Position numbers and translations under genes: made by a program. DNA of 64,000 bases from Microbulbifer sp. VAAF005 (GTDB lineage Bacteria; Pseudomonadota; Gammaproteobacteria; Pseudomonadales; Cellvibrionaceae): contig NZ_CP120233.1 of NCBI RefSeq assembly GCF_030012985.1, positions 3,261,501 to 3,325,500 on the forward strand, in the 5' to 3' direction. This document shows, in pieces, positions 46,621 to 55,006 of the stretch (position 1 is the first letter of the stretch; every line of letters starts with the position of its first letter). The notes under the pieces are model-generated. The model was not told the DNA's origin. It saw only the letters and a list, made by a program, of their open reading frames with translations, and ran no database searches.

Positions 46621-47367
46621 ATGCGCATCCCGCGTATTTTTTCCAAGCAGCCTCTGGCTTCCGATCAAGAAGTAGACCTGGATGAGCTGGCTTCCCGTCA
46701 CCTGGTAAAAGTACTTCGCTTGAATGCGGGCCACCCCTTAGTTCTTTTTGATGGCAATGGCGGTGAGTACACGGCGGAGTTGATCGAGACCGGCAAACGG
46801 GCGCGCGCGCGCACGGGAGAGTACTGTGCAGAGGATCGCCAATCACCGTTGGCACTGACCCTGGCGATCGGTATTTCCCGTGGCGATCGCTTCGATTGGG
46901 TGATACAGAAAGCCACTGAGCTGGGAGTGGCGGCGATACAGCCGCTGTTTACCGAACGTTGTGAAGTGAAGCTGTCCGGGGACCGCTTACAGAAAAAACT
47001 GGGTCACTGGCGCCAGATTGCTATCAGTGCCTGTGAGCAGTGTGAGCGCAACCGGGTGCCGGAGATTGCCGAACCGATAAAGCTGGCGCAGTATTTACAG
47101 AGTGAATCTGCTGAAGCTGAGCCCCAAGCCAAGTTGGTACTGCATCACCGCACCGAGCTGGATCTGCGCCAATGGCAGGCGGAGCGCGGTACACCGGAAT
47201 CCGCCCTGCTACTGGTAGGTCCAGAAGGCGGGCTATCGCAGGTGGAAATCGATGCGGCACTGGCGCAGGATTTTATGCCTCTGCGCTTGGGACCAAGGGT
47301 GATGCGCACTGAGACAGCGCCGATAGCAGCATTGTCGGTATTGCAATTTCAATGGGGTGATTTGTAA
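46621..47367 (+). CDS. rsmE: 16S rRNA (uracil-1498-N3)-methyltransferase
   Basis: A 248-aa SPOUT methyltransferase modifying U1498 of 16S rRNA. N-terminal PUA-like part (MRIPRIFSKQP ... HLVKVLRLNAGHPLVLFDG), then the knot: KATELGVAAIQPLFTERCEV, LLLVGPEGGLSQVEIDAA and LRLGPRVMRTETAPIAALSV. Length and motifs are typical. Starts at ATG 46621 shortly after the preceding terminator. Confidence 0.95.
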   Translation: MRIPRIFSKQPLASDQEVDLDELASRHLVKVLRLNAGHPLVLFDGNGGEYTAELIETGKRARARTGEYCAEDRQSPLALTLAIGISRGDRFDWVIQKATELGVAAIQPLFTERCEVKLSGDRLQKKLGHWRQIAISACEQCERNRVPEIAEPIKLAQYLQSESAEAEPQAKLVLHHRTELDLRQWQAERGTPESALLLVGPEGGLSQVEIDAALAQDFMPLRLGPRVMRTETAPIAALSVLQFQWGDL

Positions 47368-47411
47368 GTCACTGAAGGATTGGACTCGAGAGTATTCAGG
47401 GAGAGAAGAGC

Positions 47412-47777
47412 ATGATAAAAGCATTTATCTGGTTGTTGGGCATTGTCATCGTTGTGTTATCACTGGCGATTATTGCCAAGCCGAAGCTGGCACAAAGCCT
47501 CAGCGAGCGGCTTAACGAAACTGGCTATGCCCTCTCCGCCTGGGCGCGAATTATTATTGGCCTGATCCTTTTACTAATTGCAGACACTCGCCACTGGTAT
47601 ATTTTGTTCAATGCCCTCGGCGTACTGGTGCTATTGAGTGGTGCCTATATGCTGCAAATTGGTTTTGAGCGGGGCAAAGAATTAGCGGTTAAAATTTCCC
47701 GTGGCAATGAAAATTTCCTGCGTATTAGCGGCGTCATCGGTGTCATTCTCGGCCTGATGCTGCTCTCTGCGCGTTAA
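47412..47777 (+). CDS. Small polytopic membrane protein of unknown function
   Basis: A 121-aa protein with four hydrophobic segments (about residues 4-22, 44-60, 64-83 and 104-119) and short charged loops including SERLNETGYALSAWAR and GFERGKELAVKISRGNE. I recognise no family. It lies 44 nt after rsmE and 14 nt before the HAD gene, so it is likely cotranscribed with them. Confidence 0.7.
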   Translation: MIKAFIWLLGIVIVVLSLAIIAKPKLAQSLSERLNETGYALSAWARIIIGLILLLIADTRHWYILFNALGVLVLLSGAYMLQIGFERGKELAVKISRGNENFLRISGVIGVILGLMLLSAR

Positions 47778-47791
47778 CGATGTAGGTTCCC

Positions 47792-48439
47792 ATGTCTTCT
47801 ACCGATTTAATTATTTTTGACTGTGATGGTGTGCTGGTAGACAGCGAGAGCATCGTCTGTCGCATATTGGCAGAAGAAATGAATCGCCTGGGCTTGCAGA
47901 CCACCGCCGAGGAGCTGGACGAGCAGTTCAGCGGTCGCCCGGCCAGGGACTGCTTGGTGGAAATCGAGAAGCGCTTTGGCGGACCACTACCGGATAATTA
48001 TTTTGGCAATACGGAGCGGCGTATCCGCGAGGCGTTCCAGCAGGAATTGCAGCCGGTTGTGGGTATCGAAGGCTTGCTCGACCAACTGCAACAGCTGGGG
48101 CTGCGCAGCTGCGTGGCCTCCTCGGGCTCTCACCAGAAAATGCAGCTGACACTGAATAAGACCGGCTTGTACGATTATTTCGACGGGCGGATCTTCAGTG
48201 CCGACGATGTATCCCGGGGCAAGCCCTGGCCAGAGCTATTCCTGCACGCGGCTGATGCCATGGGGGTGGCGCCGGAGCGCTGTCTGGTAGTGGAGGACTC
48301 CATTGCCGGTGTCTCTGCGGCGGTCTCTGCAGGTATGCGCGTGGTTGGCTACAGTGCCCATCCAGTAAGGGGTCCCCAGCTGGAACAGCAGGGTGCCCGG
48401 GTAGTCACAGACATGATGGCAGTTCTCAACTTTATTTAA
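47792..48439 (+). CDS. HAD-superfamily phosphatase, beta-phosphoglucomutase-like
   Basis: A 215-aa cytosolic protein. HAD motif I IIFDCDGVLVDSE (nucleophile Asp about residue 9), a helical cap (about 20-80), motif II VASSGS, motif III Lys in RGKPWPELF and motif IV VVEDSIAGVSAAVSAGM. This subfamily dephosphorylates sugar phosphates and related small molecules; the substrate cannot be deduced. Confidence 0.88.
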   Translation: MSSTDLIIFDCDGVLVDSESIVCRILAEEMNRLGLQTTAEELDEQFSGRPARDCLVEIEKRFGGPLPDNYFGNTERRIREAFQQELQPVVGIEGLLDQLQQLGLRSCVASSGSHQKMQLTLNKTGLYDYFDGRIFSADDVSRGKPWPELFLHAADAMGVAPERCLVVEDSIAGVSAAVSAGMRVVGYSAHPVRGPQLEQQGARVVTDMMAVLNFI

Positions 48440-48525
48440 TGGCCACAGTGGCCGGGGCTTCCGGTTGATCAGCGCTCTCGCTGTTCTACACTGAATTTGA
48501 CGTCGAGAAACCGGAAGCTGTACCT

Positions 48526-49101
48526 ATGGCGGGTAAATTCTTGTCTGCCAGTTGCCTATTCTTATTGGCCTTTACTCTGGTGGGCTGTGACCAGTCCGAA
48601 TCCCCAAAGAAATATACGCTCGAGCCTGTCGATGGAATACAGTCAGGTGACAGTGAGAAGACTGCCCGAAAAGCGGCCCCTTTTGCCGATGAGCTGGTGA
48701 GGTTTTTACGGGGAAATAACCGGTCCATCGGGGACACATTCCGCCTGCGCCTGGAGTTCGATCCCGGCGGTTTTGCCCCCCGCATAGAAACCATTGCCGA
48801 TCTGGAAGCCTTGCTGGTGATCATGCGCGATTTTTCAGAGATGCGAATCTCCATTGAGGGGCATACAGACAGTGGCGGCGATGCTAAGAAGAATCTCAGC
48901 CTGTCCCAGCGCAGAGCGGATTGGGTAAAGCATTTCCTGATAGAGCGGGGCGTCTCCGCTGACCGTATGGAAGCCCAGGGCTACGGCGATACCGATCCGA
49001 TTGCGGATAATGAGACAGAGAAAGGCAAGCGGGAGAACCGCCGCCTGATGATCCGGGTACTAAATTTTGATCGTGTTCCCAGCAAACTGCCGAGGCGCTA
49101 A
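48526..49101 (+). CDS. OmpA-family lipoprotein
   Basis: A 191-aa protein with a lipoprotein signal (LFLLAFTLVGC, Cys about residue 22) and a C-terminal OmpA-like peptidoglycan-binding domain (about 85-180): MRISIEGHTDSGGDAKKNLS, LSQRRADWVKHFLIERGV, MEAQGYGDTDPIADNETE and KRENRRLMIRV. It should tether the outer membrane to the cell wall. It is a simple Pal-like architecture without a beta-barrel. Confidence 0.88.
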   Translation: MAGKFLSASCLFLLAFTLVGCDQSESPKKYTLEPVDGIQSGDSEKTARKAAPFADELVRFLRGNNRSIGDTFRLRLEFDPGGFAPRIETIADLEALLVIMRDFSEMRISIEGHTDSGGDAKKNLSLSQRRADWVKHFLIERGVSADRMEAQGYGDTDPIADNETEKGKRENRRLMIRVLNFDRVPSKLPRR

Positions 49102-49144
49102 CCCCGAACAGCTTGCAGGTGAAGAGCTAGCTTAGGATAGTGTC

Positions 49145-50848
49145 TCAGCTAGAGGCATTACCCAATTCCTCACTGGAATTTACCGGCGCCTTTGGGGCTT
49201 GGTTGGAAAATATTTTCTTCATCAACTTTCCAGTTTGACGCAGTCCAATAATACTCTGCGCTGTGAGCATACCGGAGATCATTGCACCAGCTACGCCGCA
49301 GCTCATCACATCCTGTCCGGTAAGGTAGAGCCCTTTGACCCGGCTTTTGGGTCTCAGCCAGGATTGCTCAAAGCGGTTGGGATCGTGATCCAGTCCGTAG
49401 ATCTCTCCTCGTGGATAGAAGCAGAAGTAATCCGTGGATAACGGGGTTGAAAGCTCGTAGTAATTAATTTCCCCACGCAACTGCGGCATATGCTTATACA
49501 AATGCTCCAGTAGGCGCTGGCTAAATGCCTCCTTCAGGTCCTCGTAATCATCTCCTCGCTTGCCCCAAGGCTTGTCGTGCCACCGGGCAAACCAATCGTA
49601 GTTGGCCGGTGCCACAATTTCGATGGTGGCGCGGCCCGGGTAGCGCTGGGTAAAGGTGGGGTCTTTCGCAGACGGGAACGAAATATAGACTAGCGGTATT
49701 TCCTTATCCTGATCGTCGATAAAGGCCTGCATATCCTCTTCGTACTGATCGCTGGAATAGATCCAGTAATTGGTCTTGGGCAGGTTTAATTCTTCCGCTG
49801 TTTTCTCCAAGCCAATATACAGACACAGGTGAGACATGGAGCGGTTGACGGTGTCCAGGTCGCGGATATATCCCATGCGCTCACTGGTACTGCGCGGCAA
49901 CAGCTTCTCGAATGTATTAAATACCCCTGCGCCGGAGACAACTAATGGTGCTTCGATTTCATGTCCGTCGGACATTCTTACACCGCGAACCTGATCCCCA
50001 TTCATCAGGATGGTTTCCACCTTGGCATAGGTAAATACATCCCCACCACTGGCCTGAATCTGGGGAATAATCGTTTCGGAGATTTTGCTGGCGCCGCCGA
50101 CAGGATAGTAACCGCCATACAGATAATGTTTGGCGATCAGGGCGTGAATAATAAAGCTGCCCTCGGATGGGGTCATGCCATTATCACCCCACTGCCCTGT
50201 AAGCACAGAGATCAGCTTTTCATTGCTGGTGATTCCACTGAGAACTTCGCGGGTGGTTTTATTGAGCCAGGCGGGTTCGTGCAGTTTTCTCCACAGGCGA
50301 ATAAAAGGTCCACACCAGGAGGGCAGCATTTTTTCCATTGCCAGTCGCTGCATGGCTTTGGCAACTACATTCAGCCGTTGCAGGTACTCTTCGATATTCG
50401 CGCGCTCATCGGGAAAGTGGCTGACCAATTCATCGATAAATTGCTGGCGGCCGGCTTTCAGGTCGTATTGCTTATCGCCAATACAGATGCGGTCATAGGT
50501 GCTGTCCATTGGCGCCCAGTGCAACTGGTTATTGGAAATAAAATCGAAGATCTTGCGGGTCATGGTGGGGTGTTCGCCCACATCGCCGATATAGTGGACG
50601 CCGACATCCCACTCATAACCATTGCGGTCATAGGCGTGGGTGTATCCTCCGGCAGTGTAGTGTTGCTCAAGGACAAGTGCTTTCTTGCCCATGGCACTGA
50701 GCATCGCAGCACAAGTCAGACCGCCAATGCCTGAGCCAATGATAATGGCGTCGTAATTGCCTTCTAGGCGGCTCGGGCGATAGCGCCGACCAATACGCAA
50801 CCGGCTTGGTTTTGGGGCACTGCGCTTCTTCTCAGGGGTCTCTGTCAT
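49145..50848 (-). CDS. FAD-dependent phytoene desaturase/retinol saturase-like oxidoreductase
   Basis: A 567-aa flavoprotein. The dinucleotide-binding motif YDAIIIGSGIGGLTCAAMLS (about residues 31-50) is followed by VLEQHYTAGGYTHAY. YYPVGGASKISETIIPQI lies in the middle, and LYLTGQDVMSCGVAGAMISG (about 510-530) closes the FAD fold. The CrtI/RetSat-like family includes carotenoid desaturases and retinol saturases; no other carotenoid genes lie nearby, so the substrate is open. Start set at ATG 50848 rather than the frame opening at 50881, because GGCGAGGC precedes it. Confidence 0.85.
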   Translation of the reverse strand: MTETPEKKRSAPKPSRLRIGRRYRPSRLEGNYDAIIIGSGIGGLTCAAMLSAMGKKALVLEQHYTAGGYTHAYDRNGYEWDVGVHYIGDVGEHPTMTRKIFDFISNNQLHWAPMDSTYDRICIGDKQYDLKAGRQQFIDELVSHFPDERANIEEYLQRLNVVAKAMQRLAMEKMLPSWCGPFIRLWRKLHEPAWLNKTTREVLSGITSNEKLISVLTGQWGDNGMTPSEGSFIIHALIAKHYLYGGYYPVGGASKISETIIPQIQASGGDVFTYAKVETILMNGDQVRGVRMSDGHEIEAPLVVSGAGVFNTFEKLLPRSTSERMGYIRDLDTVNRSMSHLCLYIGLEKTAEELNLPKTNYWIYSSDQYEEDMQAFIDDQDKEIPLVYISFPSAKDPTFTQRYPGRATIEIVAPANYDWFARWHDKPWGKRGDDYEDLKEAFSQRLLEHLYKHMPQLRGEINYYELSTPLSTDYFCFYPRGEIYGLDHDPNRFEQSWLRPKSRVKGLYLTGQDVMSCGVAGAMISGMLTAQSIIGLRQTGKLMKKIFSNQAPKAPVNSSEELGNASS

Positions 50849-50999
50849 GATGGCCTCGCCACTATTGTTTTTATTCCTCAACCATAGCGCCCCCTATCGA
50901 GCTATGCAATAAGTTGCATATTAATATTCTGTATATCTATTGTGCACCTTTATATATCGCGTATACAATTTGTATATAAAGCATATCAAGGTAATAGTT

Positions 51000-51206
51000 A
51001 TGGGCATCGTCAAGATATCCGATGAGCTACACGATGAGATTCGCAAGGCCAGTACGGTGATGGCCCGTTCAATTAATTCCCAGGCGGAGTACTGGATCAA
51101 GATTGGGATGCTGGCGGAGCTGAGCCCGGAATTAAGCTACAGCGACTTGTGTAAGAAGTTGCTGCGCAATCAGGCATTAACCCTGGAAGAGCTGACACGT
51201 GAGTGA
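51000..51206 (+). CDS. ParD-like antitoxin-family protein
   Basis: A 68-aa protein starting MGIVKISDELHDEIRKASTV, a ribbon-helix-helix-type N-terminus (MARSINSQAEYWIKIGMLAE) and a short C-terminal helix (SYSDLCKKLL). It matches the ParD-like group, small DNA-binding proteins resembling type II antitoxins. AAGG lies 9 nt upstream of ATG 51000. No ParE-like toxin follows; instead the stop codon region overlaps the start of a methionine aminopeptidase gene by 8 nt. The upstream region has short near-palindromic AT-rich blocks (GTATACAATTTGTATATAAA around 50960-50980) that may be its operator. Confidence 0.8.
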   Translation: MGIVKISDELHDEIRKASTVMARSINSQAEYWIKIGMLAELSPELSYSDLCKKLLRNQALTLEELTRE

Positions 51207-51984
51207 AATAAAAATAAAGACTCCTGATGAGCAGGAGTTAATGCGCCAATCGGGTCAATTGTTGAGCCGTGTATTTGCCATGCTGGACTCCTTTATTGAA
51301 CCGGGGGTCTCGACAATGCAAATTAATGAGCGGGTAGAAGAATTTATTGTCAATGAACTCAATGCCCGCCCCGCCAGCAAGGGGCAATATGATTATCCTT
51401 ACGCCCTGAACACCTCAGTCAATGAAGTAGTCTGTCACGGCATGCCAAGTGATAAGCAGCTACTGCGGGAGGGAGATATCATCAATGTGGATATTACCCT
51501 GGAGAAATCTGGCTATATCGCGGATTCCAGCAAAATGTATAGCATCGGTACCGTGACCCCTATTGCCAGAAAACTGGTAACCACCTGCTATGAAGCTATG
51601 TGGGCCGGTATTGCCACGGTAAAGCCGGGAGTTACTTTTGGTGATATCGGCAATGCAATCCAGCGCCATACCGAGCGCAACGGCTTCAGTGTCGTACGGG
51701 AATATTGTGGCCACGGTATTGGCCGGGAAATGCATGAAGCACCTCAGGTTCTTCACTTTGGGCGGCCTGGTTCCGGTGAAGTTTTACAGGAGGGAATGAC
51801 ATTTACCATTGAGCCCATGATCAATCAGGGAAATCGTAAAACCAAACTCAAGAAAGATGGCTGGACTGTAGTAACTAAGGATAAAAAGCTATCGGCCCAA
51901 TGGGAGCATACGATTTTGGTAACTGGTGACAGTTATGAAGTGCTAACGCTTAGGGATGAAGAGAGATCTTCTAAGATTAAATAG
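51199..51984 (+). CDS. map: Type I methionine aminopeptidase
   Basis: A 261-aa enzyme removing the initiator methionine. All catalytic residues are visible: His in VVCHGMPS, metal Asp in INVDIT and IADSSKM, metal His in CGHGIGREMHEAP, Glu in FTIEPMIN and Glu in QWEHTILVT. Some variations from the housekeeping enzyme are seen (ADSSKM instead of GDTSKM). GTG 51199 overlaps the ParD-like gene, so translation is coupled. It may be a second, accessory map, since the housekeeping copy usually lies beside rpsB-tsf. Confidence 0.93.
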   Translation: MSEIKIKTPDEQELMRQSGQLLSRVFAMLDSFIEPGVSTMQINERVEEFIVNELNARPASKGQYDYPYALNTSVNEVVCHGMPSDKQLLREGDIINVDITLEKSGYIADSSKMYSIGTVTPIARKLVTTCYEAMWAGIATVKPGVTFGDIGNAIQRHTERNGFSVVREYCGHGIGREMHEAPQVLHFGRPGSGEVLQEGMTFTIEPMINQGNRKTKLKKDGWTVVTKDKKLSAQWEHTILVTGDSYEVLTLRDEERSSKIK

Positions 51985-52016
51985 CGGCCAATTAGTGAGC
52001 GTTAGGTAGATAGCAA

Positions 52017-52056
52017 TGGGTAGCGAGACACTTTATATTTTCGCTACCCACTGTTT
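52017..52056 (+). terminator. Hairpin terminator after map
   Basis: TGGGTAGCGA (52017-52026) and TCGCTACCCA (52041-52050) form a perfect 10-bp stem with a 14-nt loop, followed by CTGTTTTC. It lies 33 nt after map and 19 nt from the end of the convergent beta-helix gene, so it may serve both. Confidence 0.8.
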
Positions 52057-52068
52057 TCAATAGATATT

Positions 52069-53031
52069 TTAATCCAGGCATGCAGGTTCTGCTGCGGTAA
52101 ACGTGTTAAAGACCCAAGTATTGGTGCCGCTGCAATCGCCCGGATCGGTATCATCTTCCAAATCGTAAGGTGAGTTATTGAGAGAGGTATTTCGAACAAT
52201 CTTGTTAAATTCACTGCCCTCAACAAAGATACCGATACCTCCTTCGCCATTACTCTCTACGGTATTTTGAGTTACTAGAGTATTTGAGGAAAGCCTAATC
52301 GGAATACCTAAACCAGAATTTCCTGAGACGTTATTTAGTGAGATGGTAGAAAAATCAGCATTGTCAGATTCATCTCCTTCCCCTACGGCAATACCATCAT
52401 TTAATCCGTTGGTCACTATATTAGAGAAGACATTGGTAAATTGCCCATTTACTTCGATTCCCTGATTGCCACTTCCACTTATCTCATTAAAACTAATATT
52501 GTTAAAGGATCCTCTTAATTCAATGCCCGAGTTATCAATACCCGTTATGGTATTTCGAGTTACGGTATTAGTGTTACCATTTAATTCTATGCCATCGCCG
52601 CGATCGCTGTTGGTGATAATATTATCCCTGGCAATACTGTTATTGGATTCTATGTAGATGGCATCGAATATCGTATCAATGATTTCCATAGAATAAATAC
52701 TGTGTGAGCCTTCCCCTTCCGCATTGACCCCGTCTCGACAGGCCGCAATGATCCCACCATATACCTGGGCTCCAATACCAGTTAACAGTATTCCGGCCTG
52801 CCCCGTTGCCTCTTCATCATCACAGGTAAGCTGAAAGCCGTCCATATTCAGGCTTCCTCTAGGACCCTCTATGGTTAAAGCGACTTCATTTTGTTCCGTT
52901 ATCACACAGAGCAAATCCCTATCCAGAGTGGTTGGTGCTGTAATAATATCTCCACAGTCAATAGCCCAAACAGAAAATGGACTCAATAATCCTGAAAATA
53001 AAACTGTTGCGTAAATGTTACGTATTTTCAT
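52069..53031 (-). CDS. Secreted right-handed beta-helix repeat protein
   Basis: A 320-aa protein with a Sec signal peptide (about residues 1-23, ending SVWA). About ten NosD/pectate-lyase-like turns follow from residue 120, e.g. NSIARDNIITNSDRGDGIEL, NTVTRNTITGIDNSGIELRG and NNISFNEISGSGNQGIEVNG. Cys pairs near both ends could cap the helix. Such proteins bind or modify polysaccharides, but no catalytic residues are recognised. The gene is somewhat AT-rich. Confidence 0.82.
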   Translation of the reverse strand: MKIRNIYATVLFSGLLSPFSVWAIDCGDIITAPTTLDRDLLCVITEQNEVALTIEGPRGSLNMDGFQLTCDDEEATGQAGILLTGIGAQVYGGIIAACRDGVNAEGEGSHSIYSMEIIDTIFDAIYIESNNSIARDNIITNSDRGDGIELNGNTNTVTRNTITGIDNSGIELRGSFNNISFNEISGSGNQGIEVNGQFTNVFSNIVTNGLNDGIAVGEGDESDNADFSTISLNNVSGNSGLGIPIRLSSNTLVTQNTVESNGEGGIGIFVEGSEFNKIVRNTSLNNSPYDLEDDTDPGDCSGTNTWVFNTFTAAEPACLD

Positions 53032-53271
53032 TATGTGTACCTTTTAAGTGGAGAGTGTTCCTATGACATTCGTTATGTTCCAATCGCGAATTTATAGGAA
53101 TTAATTCCACTTTGGTAATATATAATTGGAATCTATTTTCTGTTTTATATCATAATTTTAGATTTATTTATTTTTTTGTTTAGTGGCTGGCGCGCCAATT
53201 ATTTATGTCGAATTCATAAGGAAAGTATTGCGTTCGTGTAATGGTGACAGTGACGTCAGTCTTCTGTTTCC

Positions 53272-53303
53272 TTGACAGGTTCACGTCAAATGAAGATATA
53301 CTG
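53272..53303 (+). promoter_or_regulatory. Candidate sigma-70 promoter of the SRAP operon
   Basis: TTGACA (53272-53277) is a perfect -35 box. TATACT (53298-53303) is a good -10 candidate, although 20 nt spacing is long; GATATA at 53296 gives 18 nt. The -10 region overlaps the LexA box. Confidence 0.55.
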
Positions 53304-53319
53304 TATTTTTGTACAGTAT
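53300..53319 (+). promoter_or_regulatory. LexA (SOS) box
   Basis: TACTGTATTTTTGTACAGTA contains a perfect CTGT-N8-ACAG core (53302-53305 and 53314-53317) and symmetric TA flanks, matching the gammaproteobacterial LexA consensus. It sits over the predicted -10 region, 16 nt before the next ATG, upstream of an SOS-associated peptidase gene. Confidence 0.9.
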
Positions 53320-53334
53320 TGTAGGTGTTTAATT

Positions 53335-53583
53335 ATGCGCCCCAGATTTATAGTTTTTGATAGTGAACCGATTCGTATCTGCCGCTATAGGTCCAGTTAT
53401 GACAATCGCCCTATGTACGCGATTAGTATTTTGAACTATGAAAAGTACGTACGTCGGTTTTCTGTTGCTGTGGGAGTGGATTTGCGCAAGGAATTGGAGT
53501 TAACCTTGTGCCAGATGAGAGGGATCGAGAGTAATTTAAGGTGGCTGTCCGAACATACTGAAAAAACCAGTTCAGCGGGATAA
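53335..53583 (+). CDS. Hypothetical 82-aa protein in SOS operon
   Basis: Starts at ATG 53335 (MRPRFIVFDSEPIRICRYRS), 16 nt after the LexA box. The protein has a predicted alpha/beta start, a short Tyr-rich middle (DNRPMYAISILNYEKYVRRF) and a helical C-terminal half (LRKELELTLCQMRGIESNLRWLSEH). No signal peptide. I recognise no family. The upstream ORF start at 53272 would include the promoter and is rejected. The stop lies 14 nt before the SRAP start, so the pair is one transcript. Confidence 0.72.
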   Translation: MRPRFIVFDSEPIRICRYRSSYDNRPMYAISILNYEKYVRRFSVAVGVDLRKELELTLCQMRGIESNLRWLSEHTEKTSSAG

Positions 53584-53597
53584 GTGGGAGGCTCTGG

Positions 53598-54245
53598 GTG
53601 TGTAGTGTCTTTGATGTCAGTGATCATGCGGGTATGGAGCGCTTTCTAGATACCTATGGTATCCGGGGTGCCGGACATATGATTTACGGTAGGCGCCGGA
53701 GGCCCACCCAGCAGGTGTCTATCGTAACTACTCGGAAGGGTTCTGCTGAAATAGAAAACGCTATTTGGCATCTCTACCTTGAGAGGCATGGTGATACTTG
53801 GCGGCCCCATAAAAAATACTGGTCCATCAACAGTAATTGGAAGAAACTGGACTCCAGACCGGAATATCGCAAGTCTCGTTGCTTAATACCCGCTACCGCC
53901 TGGGTGGAAAGCCAAGGTGGCAAGCACCCAGTGGAATTCAGTTATGGTGAACCTTTTTTCTTTTGTGGTTTGTATAAAATCTGGGGAAATTTACTCAGTT
54001 GCTCAATCATTACTTTGGACTCCCACCCAGCCACTAAGCGCTACCATGAAAAGTCACTTCCCATGATTGCGCCCAATCGCCCAGATTTTGTAGCATCCTG
54101 GTTAAATTGTGCGGCGGCGACAGAAGATTTTAGCCCTTTCTTAAAACCATCCATTGAGTACTCGGGGAAAATACTGACAGCCCACCCTTTGCTGCGGGCA
54201 ACTTCGACTGAGTATATCGGTGATCCTATCCCCGTAATTGGATAA
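53598..54245 (+). CDS. SOS response-associated peptidase (SRAP, YedK/HMCES family)
   Basis: A 215-aa protein starting M-C (GTG 53598, GGGAGG upstream). Cys2 becomes the N-terminal residue that forms a thiazolidine crosslink with abasic sites in single-stranded DNA. Supporting motifs: KYWSINSNWKKLDSRPEYRKSRC (shown in part) followed by LIPATAWVE, and SHPATKRYHEKSLPMI with the catalytic His region. SRAP proteins shield abasic sites at replication forks. Met removal before Cys2 is needed. The LexA box upstream gives direct SOS control. Confidence 0.9.
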   Translation: MCSVFDVSDHAGMERFLDTYGIRGAGHMIYGRRRRPTQQVSIVTTRKGSAEIENAIWHLYLERHGDTWRPHKKYWSINSNWKKLDSRPEYRKSRCLIPATAWVESQGGKHPVEFSYGEPFFFCGLYKIWGNLLSCSIITLDSHPATKRYHEKSLPMIAPNRPDFVASWLNCAAATEDFSPFLKPSIEYSGKILTAHPLLRATSTEYIGDPIPVIG

Positions 54246-54899
54246 TTATTTACTTTTTGATACAGAGCAATCTAAATTATATTTCCTGCGCGGCGTATCA
54301 ATTAGCTTCTGCCTTGAACTTATACTTCTTTCGTGAGGTGCAAAATATGCGCTGGTTTCATCTAGAAGATCTACAAAGCGATTAAGCCGATGTAGCTGTT
54401 TTTGGCTTAAATTACCTTGAGCAAGAAGTGCATTTATTTCTGTGCTAGCCAGCTCCTTTGCTGCTATATCTTCTGGCAGGCCACTGAGAGTACATAATCC
54501 ATAAGTCCCCTCAATAAAGTGTTGCCATTCCTCTTCGATATGTTGAGAAATTCCGGATGAAAATTTTGGGTTTCTGGATTCGTATCCTAAATTTCGCAAT
54601 TGAGCTATTTTAGCCATGTATTGATTACCAAAGCACTGATAAATAGAGTTAAAGTCTTGCTTAGCCTCTATGATACCAATCCAGCTGGCGTAGCCTTTTG
54701 CAAAGTACTCAACTGCCTGTTTTTCGAAGTGGGGTCCAAAAAAGGATTCACAGTCCCATTGAATATTGAGCTTATAGGAGGGCTTTGGCATAACACCCTC
54801 ATCCTGGTAGCGTTGCAATTGTAGTTCGCTGATTTGAGTAGCCTGAATAAGCTGCTCTTTGGTTAGGAAGTGTTTATCCAGATAACTAAGCAATTCCAC
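54246..54899 (-). CDS. DUF6058-like protein
   Basis: A 217-aa soluble protein convergent with the SRAP gene (abutting). It begins MELLSYLDKHFLTKEQLIQA, like the N-terminal helix-turn region of DUF6058 proteins that appear near natural-product genes, followed by WDCESFFGPHFEKQAVEYF and LSQKQLHRLNRFVDLLDETS. No catalytic motif is seen. The family call is from pattern memory and should be treated as tentative. It precedes the oxygenase/dehydrogenase operon on the same strand but is separated from it by 107 nt. Confidence 0.55.
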   Translation of the reverse strand: MELLSYLDKHFLTKEQLIQATQISELQLQRYQDEGVMPKPSYKLNIQWDCESFFGPHFEKQAVEYFAKGYASWIGIIEAKQDFNSIYQCFGNQYMAKIAQLRNLGYESRNPKFSSGISQHIEEEWQHFIEGTYGLCTLSGLPEDIAAKELASTEINALLAQGNLSQKQLHRLNRFVDLLDETSAYFAPHERSISSRQKLIDTPRRKYNLDCSVSKSK

Positions 54900-55006
54900 T
54901 GAATGTGCTCCAAGGTAGAAATCGAATGAAATTCTAGCGCCTGGAGCACTTAATACTTCGATGTGAGCCGAAGTATCTTTTTGCCTTTTAACAGGTCTTG
55001 GAGAAT

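Larger units (their letters stand above)
53032..53334. other. AT-rich intergenic region with SOS promoter at its 3' end
   Basis: A 303-nt gap between the divergently oriented beta-helix gene and the SRAP operon. It is AT-rich (53100-53180) and includes the palindrome TGGCGCGCCA. The promoter and LexA box occupy 53272-53319; nothing else is recognised. Confidence 0.45.

Noticed and set aside
51199-51984. map as a degenerate, toxin-like enzyme
   Set aside because: All metal ligands and catalytic histidines are present, so it should be an active aminopeptidase.
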